A stretch of DNA of 22,242 bases from a virus (IMGVR_UViG_3300022188_000059:1-22242), one strand, 5' to 3'; shown: positions 5,831 through 12,573, numbered from the stretch's first letter. Numbers and translations: made by a program. The notes: a model not told the origin generated them from the letters alone.

Positions 5831-6040
5831 ATGGCAAAGGTAATAAAACCTTGTAAAGACATAACTGACACTAACAGTAGAACACTTGCAAAACAGCACC
5901 AACAGCTCAGGGAGGAGATTTATCGGTTAACAGCTGATTTGCACCGTGTAGAAGACAAGCTCAAAAAAGCGCTTGTTAACGAAAATCTGAGCCAATTGCT
6001 AATCATAAAACCTGCGGCGCTAAGAAATTTACTTAAATAG
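5831..6040 (+). CDS. Small coiled-coil protein, unknown function
   Basis: A 69-aa protein and the first gene after the early promoter, with AGGAGG before the ATG. Residues from about 20 to 50 (LAKQHQQLREEIYRLTADL, then HRVEDKLKKAL) form a heptad-like amphipathic helix that is probably a coiled coil. No family is recognised. A promoter-proximal position in the rightward transcript is typical of host-takeover or regulatory peptides, but no function can be claimed. Confidence 0.7.
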   Translation: MAKVIKPCKDITDTNSRTLAKQHQQLREEIYRLTADLHRVEDKLKKALVNENLSQLLIIKPAALRNLLK

Positions 6041-6053
6041 GAGGGCAACAAAA

Positions 6054-6869
6054 ATGACTGAAGACAAAAAACCAGTAACAACTTTAAAAAGCGTACTCAA
6101 CAGCAATGAGCTTGAAATGTTAAATCAAGCTCGGGGAGTTTGGCAAAAATTGACCGGTGATTCAACAAACCGCCTGCAAGATATGGCAGATATCGGGTAT
6201 GCCATTGAACTGATTTACTCTAAGGGTAGAAAGAAAGGGCTAAAAAAGCAGGAGATAACGACAATGGTCAATTTGTCATTCCCAGGTTTGAGCGCCGTTG
6301 AGCGTAGCGAATTTCGCAAGCTAAACAAAAATATCGAGCAAGTATCTTGTTTCGTACGTGATACGGGCATAAAATCATGCAATACATCGTACCTGATTTC
6401 GTCATACGTTAAGGCAGTCAAAGAAGACTGCCAATCCTGCAAGGATATTGAAGCGGAATTGAGAAGGGGGTTGATTAAGCTCGCATCTGATTCAAAAGAA
6501 AGTGACGCACCTGATTCAAAAGATTCAGACGATTCAAAGGAAAGCGACGCACCTGATTCAAAAGATTCAGACGATTCAAAGGAAAGTGGTGCACCTGATT
6601 CAGATAATTCAGATGATGGCAAAAGAAAAAAAATCATTTTAGGAGACGTGATTAAGAAGGAAGGATACGACAACATTGTTAGACCGATAAAATCGGCTGA
6701 CATTGTTGAAAATTTCGGGCTGATAGTAAATCAGTTAAAAACCTTGTTTAATGAGGATAAATTGAGCGCGGATCAAAAGATTGAAATTGACAAACACGGG
6801 ACATCTCTGCTAAAACACATGGCAGGAATCGACGCAAGTAGCAGCGAGTTTGATAAAATAGCAATTTAA
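6054..6869 (+). CDS. Hypothetical early protein with internal Ser/Asp repeats
   Basis: A 271-aa protein preceded by GGAGGG. The N-terminal ~140 residues look folded and mostly helical. They include a basic patch (YSKGRKKGLKKQE) and three cysteines in the QSCKDIE and IKSCNTS areas. Residues about 146-190 are three copies of a 14-aa acidic repeat, DSKESDAPDSKDSD, acting as a highly charged flexible linker. The C-terminal ~80 residues (from KRKKIILGDVIKKEGYDNI) look helical again. I do not recognise the family. Two domains joined by an acidic linker would fit a DNA- or protein-binding early protein. Confidence 0.75.
   Translation: MTEDKKPVTTLKSVLNSNELEMLNQARGVWQKLTGDSTNRLQDMADIGYAIELIYSKGRKKGLKKQEITTMVNLSFPGLSAVERSEFRKLNKNIEQVSCFVRDTGIKSCNTSYLISSYVKAVKEDCQSCKDIEAELRRGLIKLASDSKESDAPDSKDSDDSKESDAPDSKDSDDSKESGAPDSDNSDDGKRKKIILGDVIKKEGYDNIVRPIKSADIVENFGLIVNQLKTLFNEDKLSADQKIEIDKHGTSLLKHMAGIDASSSEFDKIAI
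6489..6614 (+). repeat. 42-bp tandem repeat, 3 units, coding
   Basis: Units at 6489-6530, 6531-6572 and 6573-6614, each 14 codons. The first two are nearly identical and the third has diverged, with Asp to Gly and Lys to Asp changes. Confidence 0.85.
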
Positions 6870-6890
6870 CTTTAAAAAGGAGAGTAAAAA

Positions 6891-7136
6891 ATGTTAACAG
6901 GAACAATAATTTTAGAAGATATCAGCATTAGTTTTAGGCAGGATGAAAACAAAACAGGGGGCATAGTTTACACTGTTTCCGATTCTTTGTCTTGCAAGAG
7001 TGAAACGAAAATAGTAGCGCAAGATAAATTTTTTAAAGCCCTTGCGATTGCCGTGCATAACGACGGAATGCCCGATTATAAAAAGGATTATGAAGACGCG
7101 GAGAGTATCCAAAGTTTGATACGATGGATCCCCTGA
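6891..7136 (+). CDS. Small hypothetical protein
   Basis: An 81-aa acidic protein behind AAAAAGGAGAG. Composition suggests a small beta-rich fold: GTIILEDISISFRQDE, then GGIVYTVSDSLS. A short helix follows (FFKALAIAVHNDG). No family is recognised. It ends just before the first of the hairpins at 7144-7336 and may close the first early sub-operon. Confidence 0.7.
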   Translation: MLTGTIILEDISISFRQDENKTGGIVYTVSDSLSCKSETKIVAQDKFFKALAIAVHNDGMPDYKKDYEDAESIQSLIRWIP

Positions 7137-7143
7137 ACAAAAC

Positions 7144-7177
7144 GGTTACAATGTTATAGAGATATAACATTGTAACC
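7144..7177. repeat. 15-bp hairpin with GAGA tetraloop; AATGTTATA dyad copy 1
   Basis: Arms 7144-7158 and 7163-7177 pair perfectly around GAGA, a GNRA loop. The inner part is AATGTTATA-N4-TATAACATT. The hairpin is followed by a run of A, not T, so it is not a standard plus-strand intrinsic terminator. An RNA-stabilising 3' stem or a protein site is more likely. Confidence 0.85.
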
Positions 7178-7242
7178 TAAAAAAAAAAGATTAAAAACCA
7201 TGTGTAAAAAAGTTGTAGAAAACATAGAATTTAAAGACGCCC

Positions 7243-7283
7243 TTTAGCTGTAATGTTATAGAAAATATAACATTACAGCTAAA
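7243..7283. repeat. 18-bp hairpin with GAAAA loop; AATGTTATA dyad copy 2
   Basis: Arms 7243-7260 and 7266-7283 pair perfectly, with inner AATGTTATA-N5-TATAACATT. Again an A-run follows. Confidence 0.85.
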
Positions 7284-7336
7284 AAAATAATTAAAATAAA
7301 TAAATATTAGAACCATATTTATTTTAATTATTTTTT
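7282..7336. terminator. 21-bp AT-rich inverted repeat with terminal T-run (possible terminator)
   Basis: Arms 7282-7302 and 7316-7336 pair perfectly across 13 nt. The right arm ends in six T. The stem has almost no G or C, so termination efficiency is doubtful; a structural or processing role is the alternative. Confidence 0.55.
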
Positions 7337-7386
7337 ATTTATCATATTATTAATATTAACAAATTCCGACAGGAGGGAATTAAGCA

Positions 7387-7590
7387 ATGTTAAAAGAATT
7401 GATAGGCAGGTACAAACTGAAAAGACACGAAAAGAAGTATAAAAAAGGGTATAATTTTGCCGCAGGTGAACTTTTAAGCGGGCGCACTCCCTGGGAGTTG
7501 AGTAGTGGGGTAAATAAAACAAATATGACCGCCTATGATGCAGGGGTATCTGCGGCGGTTAATGACATAAATAAAATAAAGACGAAATAA
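7387..7590 (+). CDS. Small basic hypothetical protein
   Basis: A 67-aa basic protein with AGGAGGG before the ATG. The pattern KKGYNFAAGELLSGRTPWELSSG followed by AYDAGVSAAVNDI resembles small phage proteins of unknown function with a GYxxAAGELL...FDxGxxxA layout. The N-terminal 20 residues are strongly basic. The stop codon lies inside a 15-bp tandem repeat, so the last residues (KIKTK) are repeat-derived. Confidence 0.7.
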   Translation: MLKELIGRYKLKRHEKKYKKGYNFAAGELLSGRTPWELSSGVNKTNMTAYDAGVSAAVNDINKIKTK

Positions 7591-7625
7591 ATAAAGACGA
7601 AATAAATAAAGACGAAATAAATAAA
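7581..7625. repeat. 15-bp tandem repeat, 3 copies
   Basis: GACGAAATAAATAAA at 7581-7595, 7596-7610 and 7611-7625, all identical. It spans the stop codon of the preceding gene and runs up to the -35 box at 7628. Confidence 0.95.
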
Positions 7626-7627
7626 GC

Positions 7628-7656
7628 TTGACACGGGCATAGAAATATGCTATAAT
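7628..7656 (+). promoter_or_regulatory. Consensus sigma-70-type promoter
   Basis: TTGACA (7628-7633), a 17-bp spacer and TATAAT (7651-7656) with TGC before the -10: both hexamers, spacing and extended -10 match consensus. It would drive the 7760 gene and the replication operon beyond. The 12-bp inverted repeat starting at 7658 covers the likely start site. Confidence 0.92.
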
Positions 7657-7657
7657 G

Positions 7658-7697
7658 TTCTTAACACAATGGGAATTGACTGCCGTTGTGTTAAGAA
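7658..7697. promoter_or_regulatory. 12-bp inverted repeat over the transcription start
   Basis: TTCTTAACACAA (7658-7669) pairs perfectly with TTGTGTTAAGAA (7686-7697). It begins one base after the -10 box, so it is either an operator across the start site or a 5' hairpin on the transcript. The arms contain the TTAACAC half-site seen in the 17-bp dyads. Confidence 0.8.
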
Positions 7698-7704
7698 AAA
7701 ACAA

Positions 7705-7728
7705 GAATGTTATAGTTCTATAACATTC
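7705..7728. promoter_or_regulatory. AATGTTATA dyad copy 3
   Basis: GAATGTTATAG, TT, CTATAACATTC: a perfect 11-bp dyad about 40 bp downstream of the likely start of the 7628 promoter. The tight centre suits a DNA operator better than an RNA loop. Confidence 0.75.
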
Positions 7729-7759
7729 AATCGATCAAATTCAGACGGGAGGACAAATC

Positions 7760-7954
7760 ATGGAGCAAAGAAAATCAATCAAAGAAACATTAATGAAGCG
7801 TGATGGGACATCGGCAGAAGAAGCCGATACCATGGTATCCGAAGCCCATGTGGAATTTCTGTATTATCTGGATAACGGCGACATGGATGGGGCGTATAAT
7901 ATTTGTGAGGAGTTTTTTGGTTTGGAGCCTGACTATATAGACGAGTTCATCTAA
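7760..7954 (+). CDS. Small acidic phage protein (FGLEPDY type)
   Basis: A 64-aa acidic protein, first gene after the consensus promoter, with GGGAGG before the ATG. The layout resembles a widespread small phage protein of unknown function: KETLMKRDGTSAEEADTMV, then a helix, then a C-terminal YNICEEFFGLEPDYIDEFI ending. The two predicted helices and acidic C-terminus are the conserved features. Function unknown. Confidence 0.8.
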   Translation: MEQRKSIKETLMKRDGTSAEEADTMVSEAHVEFLYYLDNGDMDGAYNICEEFFGLEPDYIDEFI

Positions 7955-7956
7955 AC

Positions 7957-7980
7957 CGGATTGACACTGGTAGCAATCCG
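7957..7980. repeat. Dispersed palindrome copy upstream of an SD
   Basis: CGGATTG-ACACTGGT-AGCAATCCG, directly followed by AAAGGAG. The 29-bp block from GATTG through AAAGGAG recurs exactly at 8177-8205. Confidence 0.92.
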
Positions 7981-7995
7981 AAAGGAGAATAAAAA

Positions 7996-8213
7996 ATGGA
8001 ACGACTTTTAAAGAGAGTGTTAGAAGAAGGAAGGATACGACAACAGCGGCAGAAGTTGTTGTTGATGAAGTGTATAAAAAATTACTTGAAGTACTGGATG
8101 AAGAAAGTCCGCCGTATGTTTTAGTGGGCAGACTGCACACACTTATTGATGGAACTTTGCTGCCGGAAAGGGGTAAGATTGACACTGGTAGCAATCCGAA
8201 AGGAGGTGGTTAA
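7996..8213 (+). pseudogene. Small gene with a disrupted or shifted reading frame
   Basis: An ATG at 7996 with AAAGGAG opens a frame reading MERLLKRVLEEG, then turns basic and stops at 8122-8124. A different frame is open from at least 7974 to TAA 8211-8213 and looks far more protein-like: TTTAAEVVVDEVYKKLLEV, then LDEESPPYVLVGRLHTLIDG. It has no start codon of its own. Joining the frames by a -1 shift near 8031 gives a sensible ~72-aa protein. The join falls inside a 22-bp stretch (8024-8045) identical to 6654-6675 in another gene, suggesting a recombination scar. The C-terminus (IDTGSN) comes from the palindrome at 8177. Sequencing error or programmed frameshift are alternatives. Confidence 0.55.
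8177..8196. repeat. Dispersed palindrome copy with an orphan SD
   Basis: GATTGACACTGGTAGCAATC, identical to the copy at 7957 and likewise followed by CCGAAAGGAG. Here the AGGAGG has no proper start codon after it; the next ATG is 16 nt on and stops after two codons. Confidence 0.9.
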
Positions 8214-8221
8214 CGGCGCAG

Positions 8222-8243
8222 AATGTTATAGATCTATAACGTT
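8222..8243. promoter_or_regulatory. AATGTTATA dyad copy 4
   Basis: AATGTTATA (8222-8230), GATC, TATAACGTT (8235-8243), one mismatch. The inner GTTATAGATCTATAAC is a perfect 16-bp palindrome. It lies in the leader of the ParB-like gene. Confidence 0.75.
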
Positions 8244-8272
8244 TAAGTACAATTCATTTTTTAAGTACAATT
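8242..8272 (+). repeat. Two 13-bp direct repeats in the ParB-like gene leader
   Basis: TTTAAGTACAATT at 8242-8254 and 8260-8272, followed by a partial TTTAAG. The first overlaps the end of the dyad at 8222-8243. Confidence 0.7.
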
Positions 8273-8305
8273 TAATTTAATTTAAGTTTTTAAGGAGAGC
8301 AAATT

Positions 8306-9415
8306 ATGAGTTTCGTAAAAGTAAAATTGAGTGATATCAAAGACAACCCGTACCGCAATGACGAGAGCTATACATATGACAAAGCAAAAATTGCGGCACT
8401 TGCTGAGTCAATCGGGGACACAAGTTTTTGGGAGAATCTTCTTGCCCGTAAAACAAAGGAAGGTGTAATCCAGCTTGCGTATGGACATCATAGACTCCAG
8501 GCATTGAAGGCGTTAAATGCGGAAGGATACGAAGAGTATTCAGTAATTAAAATTAATGTGAGACCAGAGAATCAGCTCACAGACGAAAGAATGTTGAAAA
8601 TCTTCGCACAGGAGAATAAGGATGACTGGGGGGAGTCTCCGCAGAATCTTTGCATGACAGTGTTACAGTTGCAGGCACATTTGGAAGGGCTTATTAGAGC
8701 AAGCAAGGATAAAGACCAGTTTCTGAAGAAAATCAGCGACCCTGGGGCGTTGTCTGTTGACGACCGGAGTTTTACCAGAATGAAAAATAATGGTGTCGGA
8801 GCGTCTATCATTGCGCAGTTTCTTGGAGACACTTGGTCACGCCAGACTATTCAAGACGCACTTCAAGTAATTGCCAATGATGAAGCCACGTTTAAACTGG
8901 CTCAGAAACTGCCTTCAGTAACACTTGCCAATAGGTTCCAGAAGTTGGTAACAAAAGGAGTAGAAGGGAAAGGCAAAAGTAAAGTGGTTACCATGTTTGA
9001 CGAAGACGTGCAGCGGAAAGTCGCTGACAAAATTGTCAAAGAAAATCTGACACGGGCAGAAGTAGAAGAGGCAGTCAAGATCAGCAAGGATAATGCTGAC
9101 GGGCTTGACCCTTTACTGGCTATTAACACCGTAGTCGAAAAGAAAAAAGCGGCGTTAAAAGAAGTCAAGGAGAAGATTGCGGCTGATAAACCAGCCCCAA
9201 AAACACCCGTTGAAAAAGTACAGGTAGCCCTGGAAAAAGTACTGGTACTGGTACGCAAAGAAAGAGTCAATTTGAGAGATGAAGATATCAAATTGATTAA
9301 AAGCGGCATTAATCTTGTTATTGAGGTACTTGAAGCTCCGATCGAGGATTTTTTGGAAGACGACGAAGACGTACTTGACGAAGGCGAACCCGATAACGAT
9401 ATGCCTTTAGGCTAA
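8306..9415 (+). CDS. ParB-like nuclease-domain protein
   Basis: A 369-aa protein with AAGGAGAG before the ATG. The N-terminal domain is ParB/Srx-like: VKLSDIKDNPYR, a helix with ALAESI, then LLARKTKEGVIQLAYGHHRLQAL with the GHHR box at 60-63. This box is where ParB-fold proteins bind nucleotide or DNA. A long helical middle region follows. Residues from about 270 are rich in Lys/Glu/Val and probably a coiled coil; the last 20 are strongly acidic (EDDEDVLDEGEPD). Phage ParB-like proteins act as DNA-binding partition/regulatory factors or nucleases; which applies here cannot be told. It is the first large gene of the replication operon. Confidence 0.85.
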   Translation: MSFVKVKLSDIKDNPYRNDESYTYDKAKIAALAESIGDTSFWENLLARKTKEGVIQLAYGHHRLQALKALNAEGYEEYSVIKINVRPENQLTDERMLKIFAQENKDDWGESPQNLCMTVLQLQAHLEGLIRASKDKDQFLKKISDPGALSVDDRSFTRMKNNGVGASIIAQFLGDTWSRQTIQDALQVIANDEATFKLAQKLPSVTLANRFQKLVTKGVEGKGKSKVVTMFDEDVQRKVADKIVKENLTRAEVEEAVKISKDNADGLDPLLAINTVVEKKKAALKEVKEKIAADKPAPKTPVEKVQVALEKVLVLVRKERVNLRDEDIKLIKSGINLVIEVLEAPIEDFLEDDEDVLDEGEPDNDMPLG

Positions 9416-9438
9416 AACAAAATTAACCGTAACTGAAA

Positions 9439-9466
9439 TGTAGACTGCCACCAGTGGCAGTCTACA
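9439..9466. repeat. Dispersed palindrome copy, 13-bp perfect arms
   Basis: TGTAGACTGCCAC, CA, GTGGCAGTCTACA: one of the longest perfect members. It lies between the ParB-like and DUF2800 genes, 7 bp before AAAGGAG. Arms have extended beyond the core with matching flanks. Confidence 0.95.
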
Positions 9467-9484
9467 CTTTGAAAGGAGAACAAT

Positions 9485-11119
9485 ATGGGGGAACATGCGT
9501 ATTTCTCACCCTCGGGAGCATCTCGCTGGATTGAATGCCCAGCGAGTTTGTACTTGTCAGAAAAGATTATCGACCGGACAAGTTCATATGCTCATGAGGG
9601 GACAATTTGCCACGACATAGCGGCGAACTGCTTGACCAAAAAACAACAAGCTTCCGACTATGCGGGGCAAATTGTTGAAGGAGTCGCCATAACCCAAGAA
9701 CTCGTCGACGGCGTTCAGATGTATGTCGATGAAGTTCAGGGGTTAACACAGGAATATTCCTGCATTGGTGGACGAATTGAACATAAAGTGGTAATAACGG
9801 AACATTGCTGGGGTACTATTGATGCGATGCTGTGGAATAAAGACACAGTTATAACGATTGATTTAAAAATGGGAAAGGGGATAGTGGTAGCAGCAGAAGA
9901 TAACAATCAGTTGAAAATATACTCAGTCGGGGCTTTAAGGTGGCTTCTTGATGAATATAAAATCATGCCCGAAAAAGTAATTAACATTATTATCCAACCG
10001 AGAACACCGAATCCAATCAGGAAGACGGAACTCGACCGAAAAGAATTAGGCGATTGGTTTAACAACAAAGTGCACCCAGTTATTAAAATGCACGAAAAGG
10101 GCAAACCTTCCCCTTTCCCGTGTAACCCAGGGGAAGCACCGTGTAAGTGGTGCAAGGTAAAAAGGTGCAAAGCAAGAGCGCAGAAGAATATCAACGATGC
10201 CGCCCGTGCTTTTGCTCCGTTTACTAAAGTTGAAACGCCAAAGATTGAGACTGCCACCAGTGGCAGCTCCGTTAGCCCAAAGCTTGCGGTGTTGACTATC
10301 GCTGAAATGGCGGAGTTAAAAAAGTCTTTTAAAGCGATACAGGGGTGGATTAAAGACATAGAAGAGACCATTAGAACTGAAGCCTTGAACGGGGTAACAA
10401 TCCCAGGATATAAACTTGTTGAAGGGAGGTCAGATCGGGCATGGAAAGATACTGAAGAGGAAACGGTACTCTTTTTGGAAGGGGTGGAAGTTAAAGGAAA
10501 ACCGATTGACCCCTACACAAAAAAGCTTATTTCTCCTACTCAAGCAATAAAATTAATGGGTAAGAAAATAGCAGAAAAAAGTGCTATTGTAGACTGGGTT
10601 ATAAAACCACCAGGAAAACCTACACTTGTTCTGGCGACAGATAAGCGTCCAGAATATAAATTAAAGGGGGAAATAGAAAATGATTTTAAAAAAGTAGAGC
10701 CTGTTAAAACCTTGAGCAACACAGAGCCTCTTTTGGTAGACGAAGAAAAAGAGGTTCCCCAAATGAGCGTGATGCAACGTATGCAATTTGCGGAGTTTGA
10801 TAACGAGGAGACTGAGGAGACTGCCACTGGTAGCAATGCGGAACAAGTCGAACAAGAAAAAGGAATAGTCATTGAACCAGATGACACTCCTGTTTCGACA
10901 ATTATGTCAGTCAGCGCTTGCGCAACGTCAAGTCCGCCGGCAAAAGGGACTAAAAGATACCAGTTATTAGGATTGGGAGGAGGTGAGGTTACCATACGCC
11001 AAGCAGCAGTAAAGCTTGGCTGTAGCGAGAACATGATTAAGATGCACTTGAGGTATTTGAACGAACGTGATGGGTACGGGTACGAAGTATTTTCAGACGG
11101 AACTTTTAAAGTATTTTAA
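9485..11119 (+). CDS. DUF2800 family RecB/Cas4-like nuclease with C-terminal extension
   Basis: A 544-aa protein. The N-terminal ~400 residues match the phage DUF2800 family, PD-(D/E)XK nucleases of the RecB/Cas4 type. Visible are SPSGASRWIECPAS at 8-21, EGTICHDIA with H43, GTIDAMLW with D113 and IDLKMGKG with D126/K128. C18 with C220, C223 and C228 (PCKWCKVKRC) gives the one-plus-three cysteine layout of iron-sulfur nucleases; cluster binding is inferred. Two palindromes add TATSGS (about 256-261) and TATGSN (about 445-450) in linkers. The last ~50 residues (EVTIRQAAVKLGCSENMIK) resemble a helix-turn-helix and are not part of the usual family core. It adjoins the SSB gene, as usual for DUF2800. 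Confidence 0.88.
   Translation: MGEHAYFSPSGASRWIECPASLYLSEKIIDRTSSYAHEGTICHDIAANCLTKKQQASDYAGQIVEGVAITQELVDGVQMYVDEVQGLTQEYSCIGGRIEHKVVITEHCWGTIDAMLWNKDTVITIDLKMGKGIVVAAEDNNQLKIYSVGALRWLLDEYKIMPEKVINIIIQPRTPNPIRKTELDRKELGDWFNNKVHPVIKMHEKGKPSPFPCNPGEAPCKWCKVKRCKARAQKNINDAARAFAPFTKVETPKIETATSGSSVSPKLAVLTIAEMAELKKSFKAIQGWIKDIEETIRTEALNGVTIPGYKLVEGRSDRAWKDTEEETVLFLEGVEVKGKPIDPYTKKLISPTQAIKLMGKKIAEKSAIVDWVIKPPGKPTLVLATDKRPEYKLKGEIENDFKKVEPVKTLSNTEPLLVDEEKEVPQMSVMQRMQFAEFDNEETEETATGSNAEQVEQEKGIVIEPDDTPVSTIMSVSACATSSPPAKGTKRYQLLGLGGGEVTIRQAAVKLGCSENMIKMHLRYLNERDGYGYEVFSDGTFKVF
10247..10269. repeat. Dispersed palindrome copy, in frame (DUF2800 gene, first)
   Basis: Core ACTGCCACCAGTGGCAGCT, read T-A-T-S-G-S at the boundary between the nuclease cysteine motif and the next domain. 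Confidence 0.9.
10819..10837. repeat. Dispersed palindrome copy, in frame (DUF2800 gene, second)
   Basis: GACTGCCACTGGTAGCAAT, read T-A-T-G-S-N in an acidic linker before the C-terminal extension. Confidence 0.9.
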
Positions 11120-11138
11120 ATAACAAGGAGACAAAAAC

Positions 11139-11861
11139 ATGGCAGAAAACAAAGGTTACAGTATTGATGTTACAAAGAAAAAATGCGTATCCCCTGAGTG
11201 CAGAGGGTCATATGTACATATACTTGAGCCAGAAATGACGTTAACAAATCAAGAAGATCCCGATTCAAAAAAAATCCCCGTATGGAATATGCAGTGCATA
11301 TTCCCAAAAAGTCCTACCGTTAACAAATGGGTTGAGGAGTTAAAACAGATATATGCTCAAACTCTTACGGATAAATTTGACGCTAAAAAAGCAGGAGAAA
11401 TTGCCAAGATTATTATGGCTAAAAAACGGTTCCCGTTAAGAGACGGGGACAATCCGGCGGACACAATAGAGTTGAAGAACGCTGAACAGTTGGAAGGATG
11501 TTATTTCTTGACCAGCAAAAATAAATTCAGGCAGCCCCATATCATTGGGGTAATGGGTAAAGCAGTTGACCCTGAGACTTTGACACCTGACGATATTTAT
11601 TCTGGAGCATGGTATCGAGCAATGCTGGAATTTTGGTATTACGATGTGAAGGGAAACAAAGGGATATCGACTACTCTTGTAGCAGTGATGAAGACGAAAG
11701 ACGGCGATAGTCTTGGCGGCGGAACTTCAAAATCAGAAGCCACAACTGCTTTTTCTGATTTTGCAGAAGAAGCGGCGAGTATGTTCACTGCGGAATCAGA
11801 AGAGAGTGTAGAAACCCCCGAAGAGACCAAATCGGAAAAGAAAACATTTGACTTTCTTTAA
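11139..11861 (+). CDS. DUF2815 / Enc34-type single-stranded DNA-binding protein
   Basis: A 240-aa protein behind AAGGAG. It matches the phage DUF2815 family of OB-fold SSBs: SYVHILEPEMTL near the start, then IPVWNMQCIFPK, KRFPLRDGDN, and GCYFLTSKNKFRQPHIIG. YSGAWYRAMLEFWYYDVKGN is the most typical segment. The aromatic residues there are probably stacking sites for ssDNA bases. The C-terminal ~35 residues are acidic (FTAESEESVETPEETKSE) and end in FDFL, like the protein-interaction tails of other SSBs. The C-terminal tail may recruit the neighbouring polymerase or helicase; that is inference. Confidence 0.9.
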   Translation: MAENKGYSIDVTKKKCVSPECRGSYVHILEPEMTLTNQEDPDSKKIPVWNMQCIFPKSPTVNKWVEELKQIYAQTLTDKFDAKKAGEIAKIIMAKKRFPLRDGDNPADTIELKNAEQLEGCYFLTSKNKFRQPHIIGVMGKAVDPETLTPDDIYSGAWYRAMLEFWYYDVKGNKGISTTLVAVMKTKDGDSLGGGTSKSEATTAFSDFAEEAASMFTAESEESVETPEETKSEKKTFDFL

Positions 11862-11872
11862 TCTCTAACCCT

Positions 11873-11900
11873 ATCGGATTGCCACGAGTGGCGATCCGAT
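11873..11900. repeat. Dispersed palindrome copy, 13-bp arms
   Basis: ATCGGATTGCCAC, GA, GTGGCGATCCGAT with one G-T pair. It lies between the SSB gene and the next SD. The centre is GA instead of CA or TG. Confidence 0.92.
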
Positions 11901-11922
11901 ACACCCTATGGAGGACAGTATA

Positions 11923-12573
11923 ATGGATGAGAAAATAGTACAGGAAGTGGGTAAGACGTTATGTTCAATACTTAAAATACTGGTGGATAAGAAAAGAAAG
12001 GAAATTAGTACTAATAAAAGAGAAACTTGGGAAAACGCCATTGAGATAGTGACTGAGGCTTTCCGTGGGTACCAGAGTCTTGGCGAAGAAACCACCACCG
12101 AAAAAGAAGAAGAGTCAGACAACGAGACACATAGAGAGGGGCTTGATGACGATACCGGCGTATCGTACAGACAAGGGTTCGCTGAAAAAGAGAGATATAA
12201 ACGGTTCATAAAATGGGAAAACCTTTCGGACGAAGAAGCTAAAATATTATATGAAGAAGTGCTTGACGACGAAGCAATTACAGAAAAAGCGAAAGATGAA
12301 AAAAGGGCACAACCTGGAACTTTCTTTGAAGAATTGTTAGACAATCTTATTAAAATGACGCAAGAAGTACTGGCGTCCAAAGCTGAAGAATACACTTCAG
12401 ACGGCGACCGTTTTTATAATTTTAGACAGGCAGCAATAATGGACTCCACGACCCCGAAGAAATCTTTATGGGGCATGATGTTAAAACAGTTAGTATGCGT
12501 GCGTGGGATGGTGAATAACACCCCCGAAAAGCCCTCTGTAGAATATATTGACGAATTAGATAGGGGATACTAG
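11923..12573 (+). CDS. Hypothetical protein with C-terminal phage 'dRFxNF' domain
   Basis: A 216-aa protein. I start it at ATG 11923 because GGAGG at 11911-11915 is 8 nt upstream; the upstream ATG at 11908 overlaps that SD. The N-terminal half is acidic and helical. The C-terminal ~80 residues resemble a phage domain of unknown or nucleotide-modification-associated function: VLASKAEEYTSDGDRFYNF, then RQAAIMDSTTPKKSLWGMML and KQLVCVRGMV. Relatives usually continue with an EKIxDxxNYLxLL helix. Here the protein ends at YIDELDRGY, so it may be C-terminally shortened. A hairpin (12553-12587) overlaps the end. Confidence 0.75.
   Translation: MDEKIVQEVGKTLCSILKILVDKKRKEISTNKRETWENAIEIVTEAFRGYQSLGEETTTEKEEESDNETHREGLDDDTGVSYRQGFAEKERYKRFIKWENLSDEEAKILYEEVLDDEAITEKAKDEKRAQPGTFFEELLDNLIKMTQEVLASKAEEYTSDGDRFYNFRQAAIMDSTTPKKSLWGMMLKQLVCVRGMVNNTPEKPSVEYIDELDRGY

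Noticed and set aside
7144-7177. Standard rho-independent terminator
   Set aside because: The stem is strong but followed by an A-run on the plus strand; no U-run follows in either direction.
7210-7257. 15-codon frame starting MCKKVVENIEFKDAL
   Set aside because: No ribosome site precedes it and its stop lies in the left arm of the 7243 hairpin; too short to support.
7790-8194. Long minus-strand open frame opposite the 7760 and 7996 genes
   Set aside because: Ser/Thr/Leu-rich shadow of the plus-strand coding frame; no SD. Its openness does support the shifted frame of the 7996 gene.
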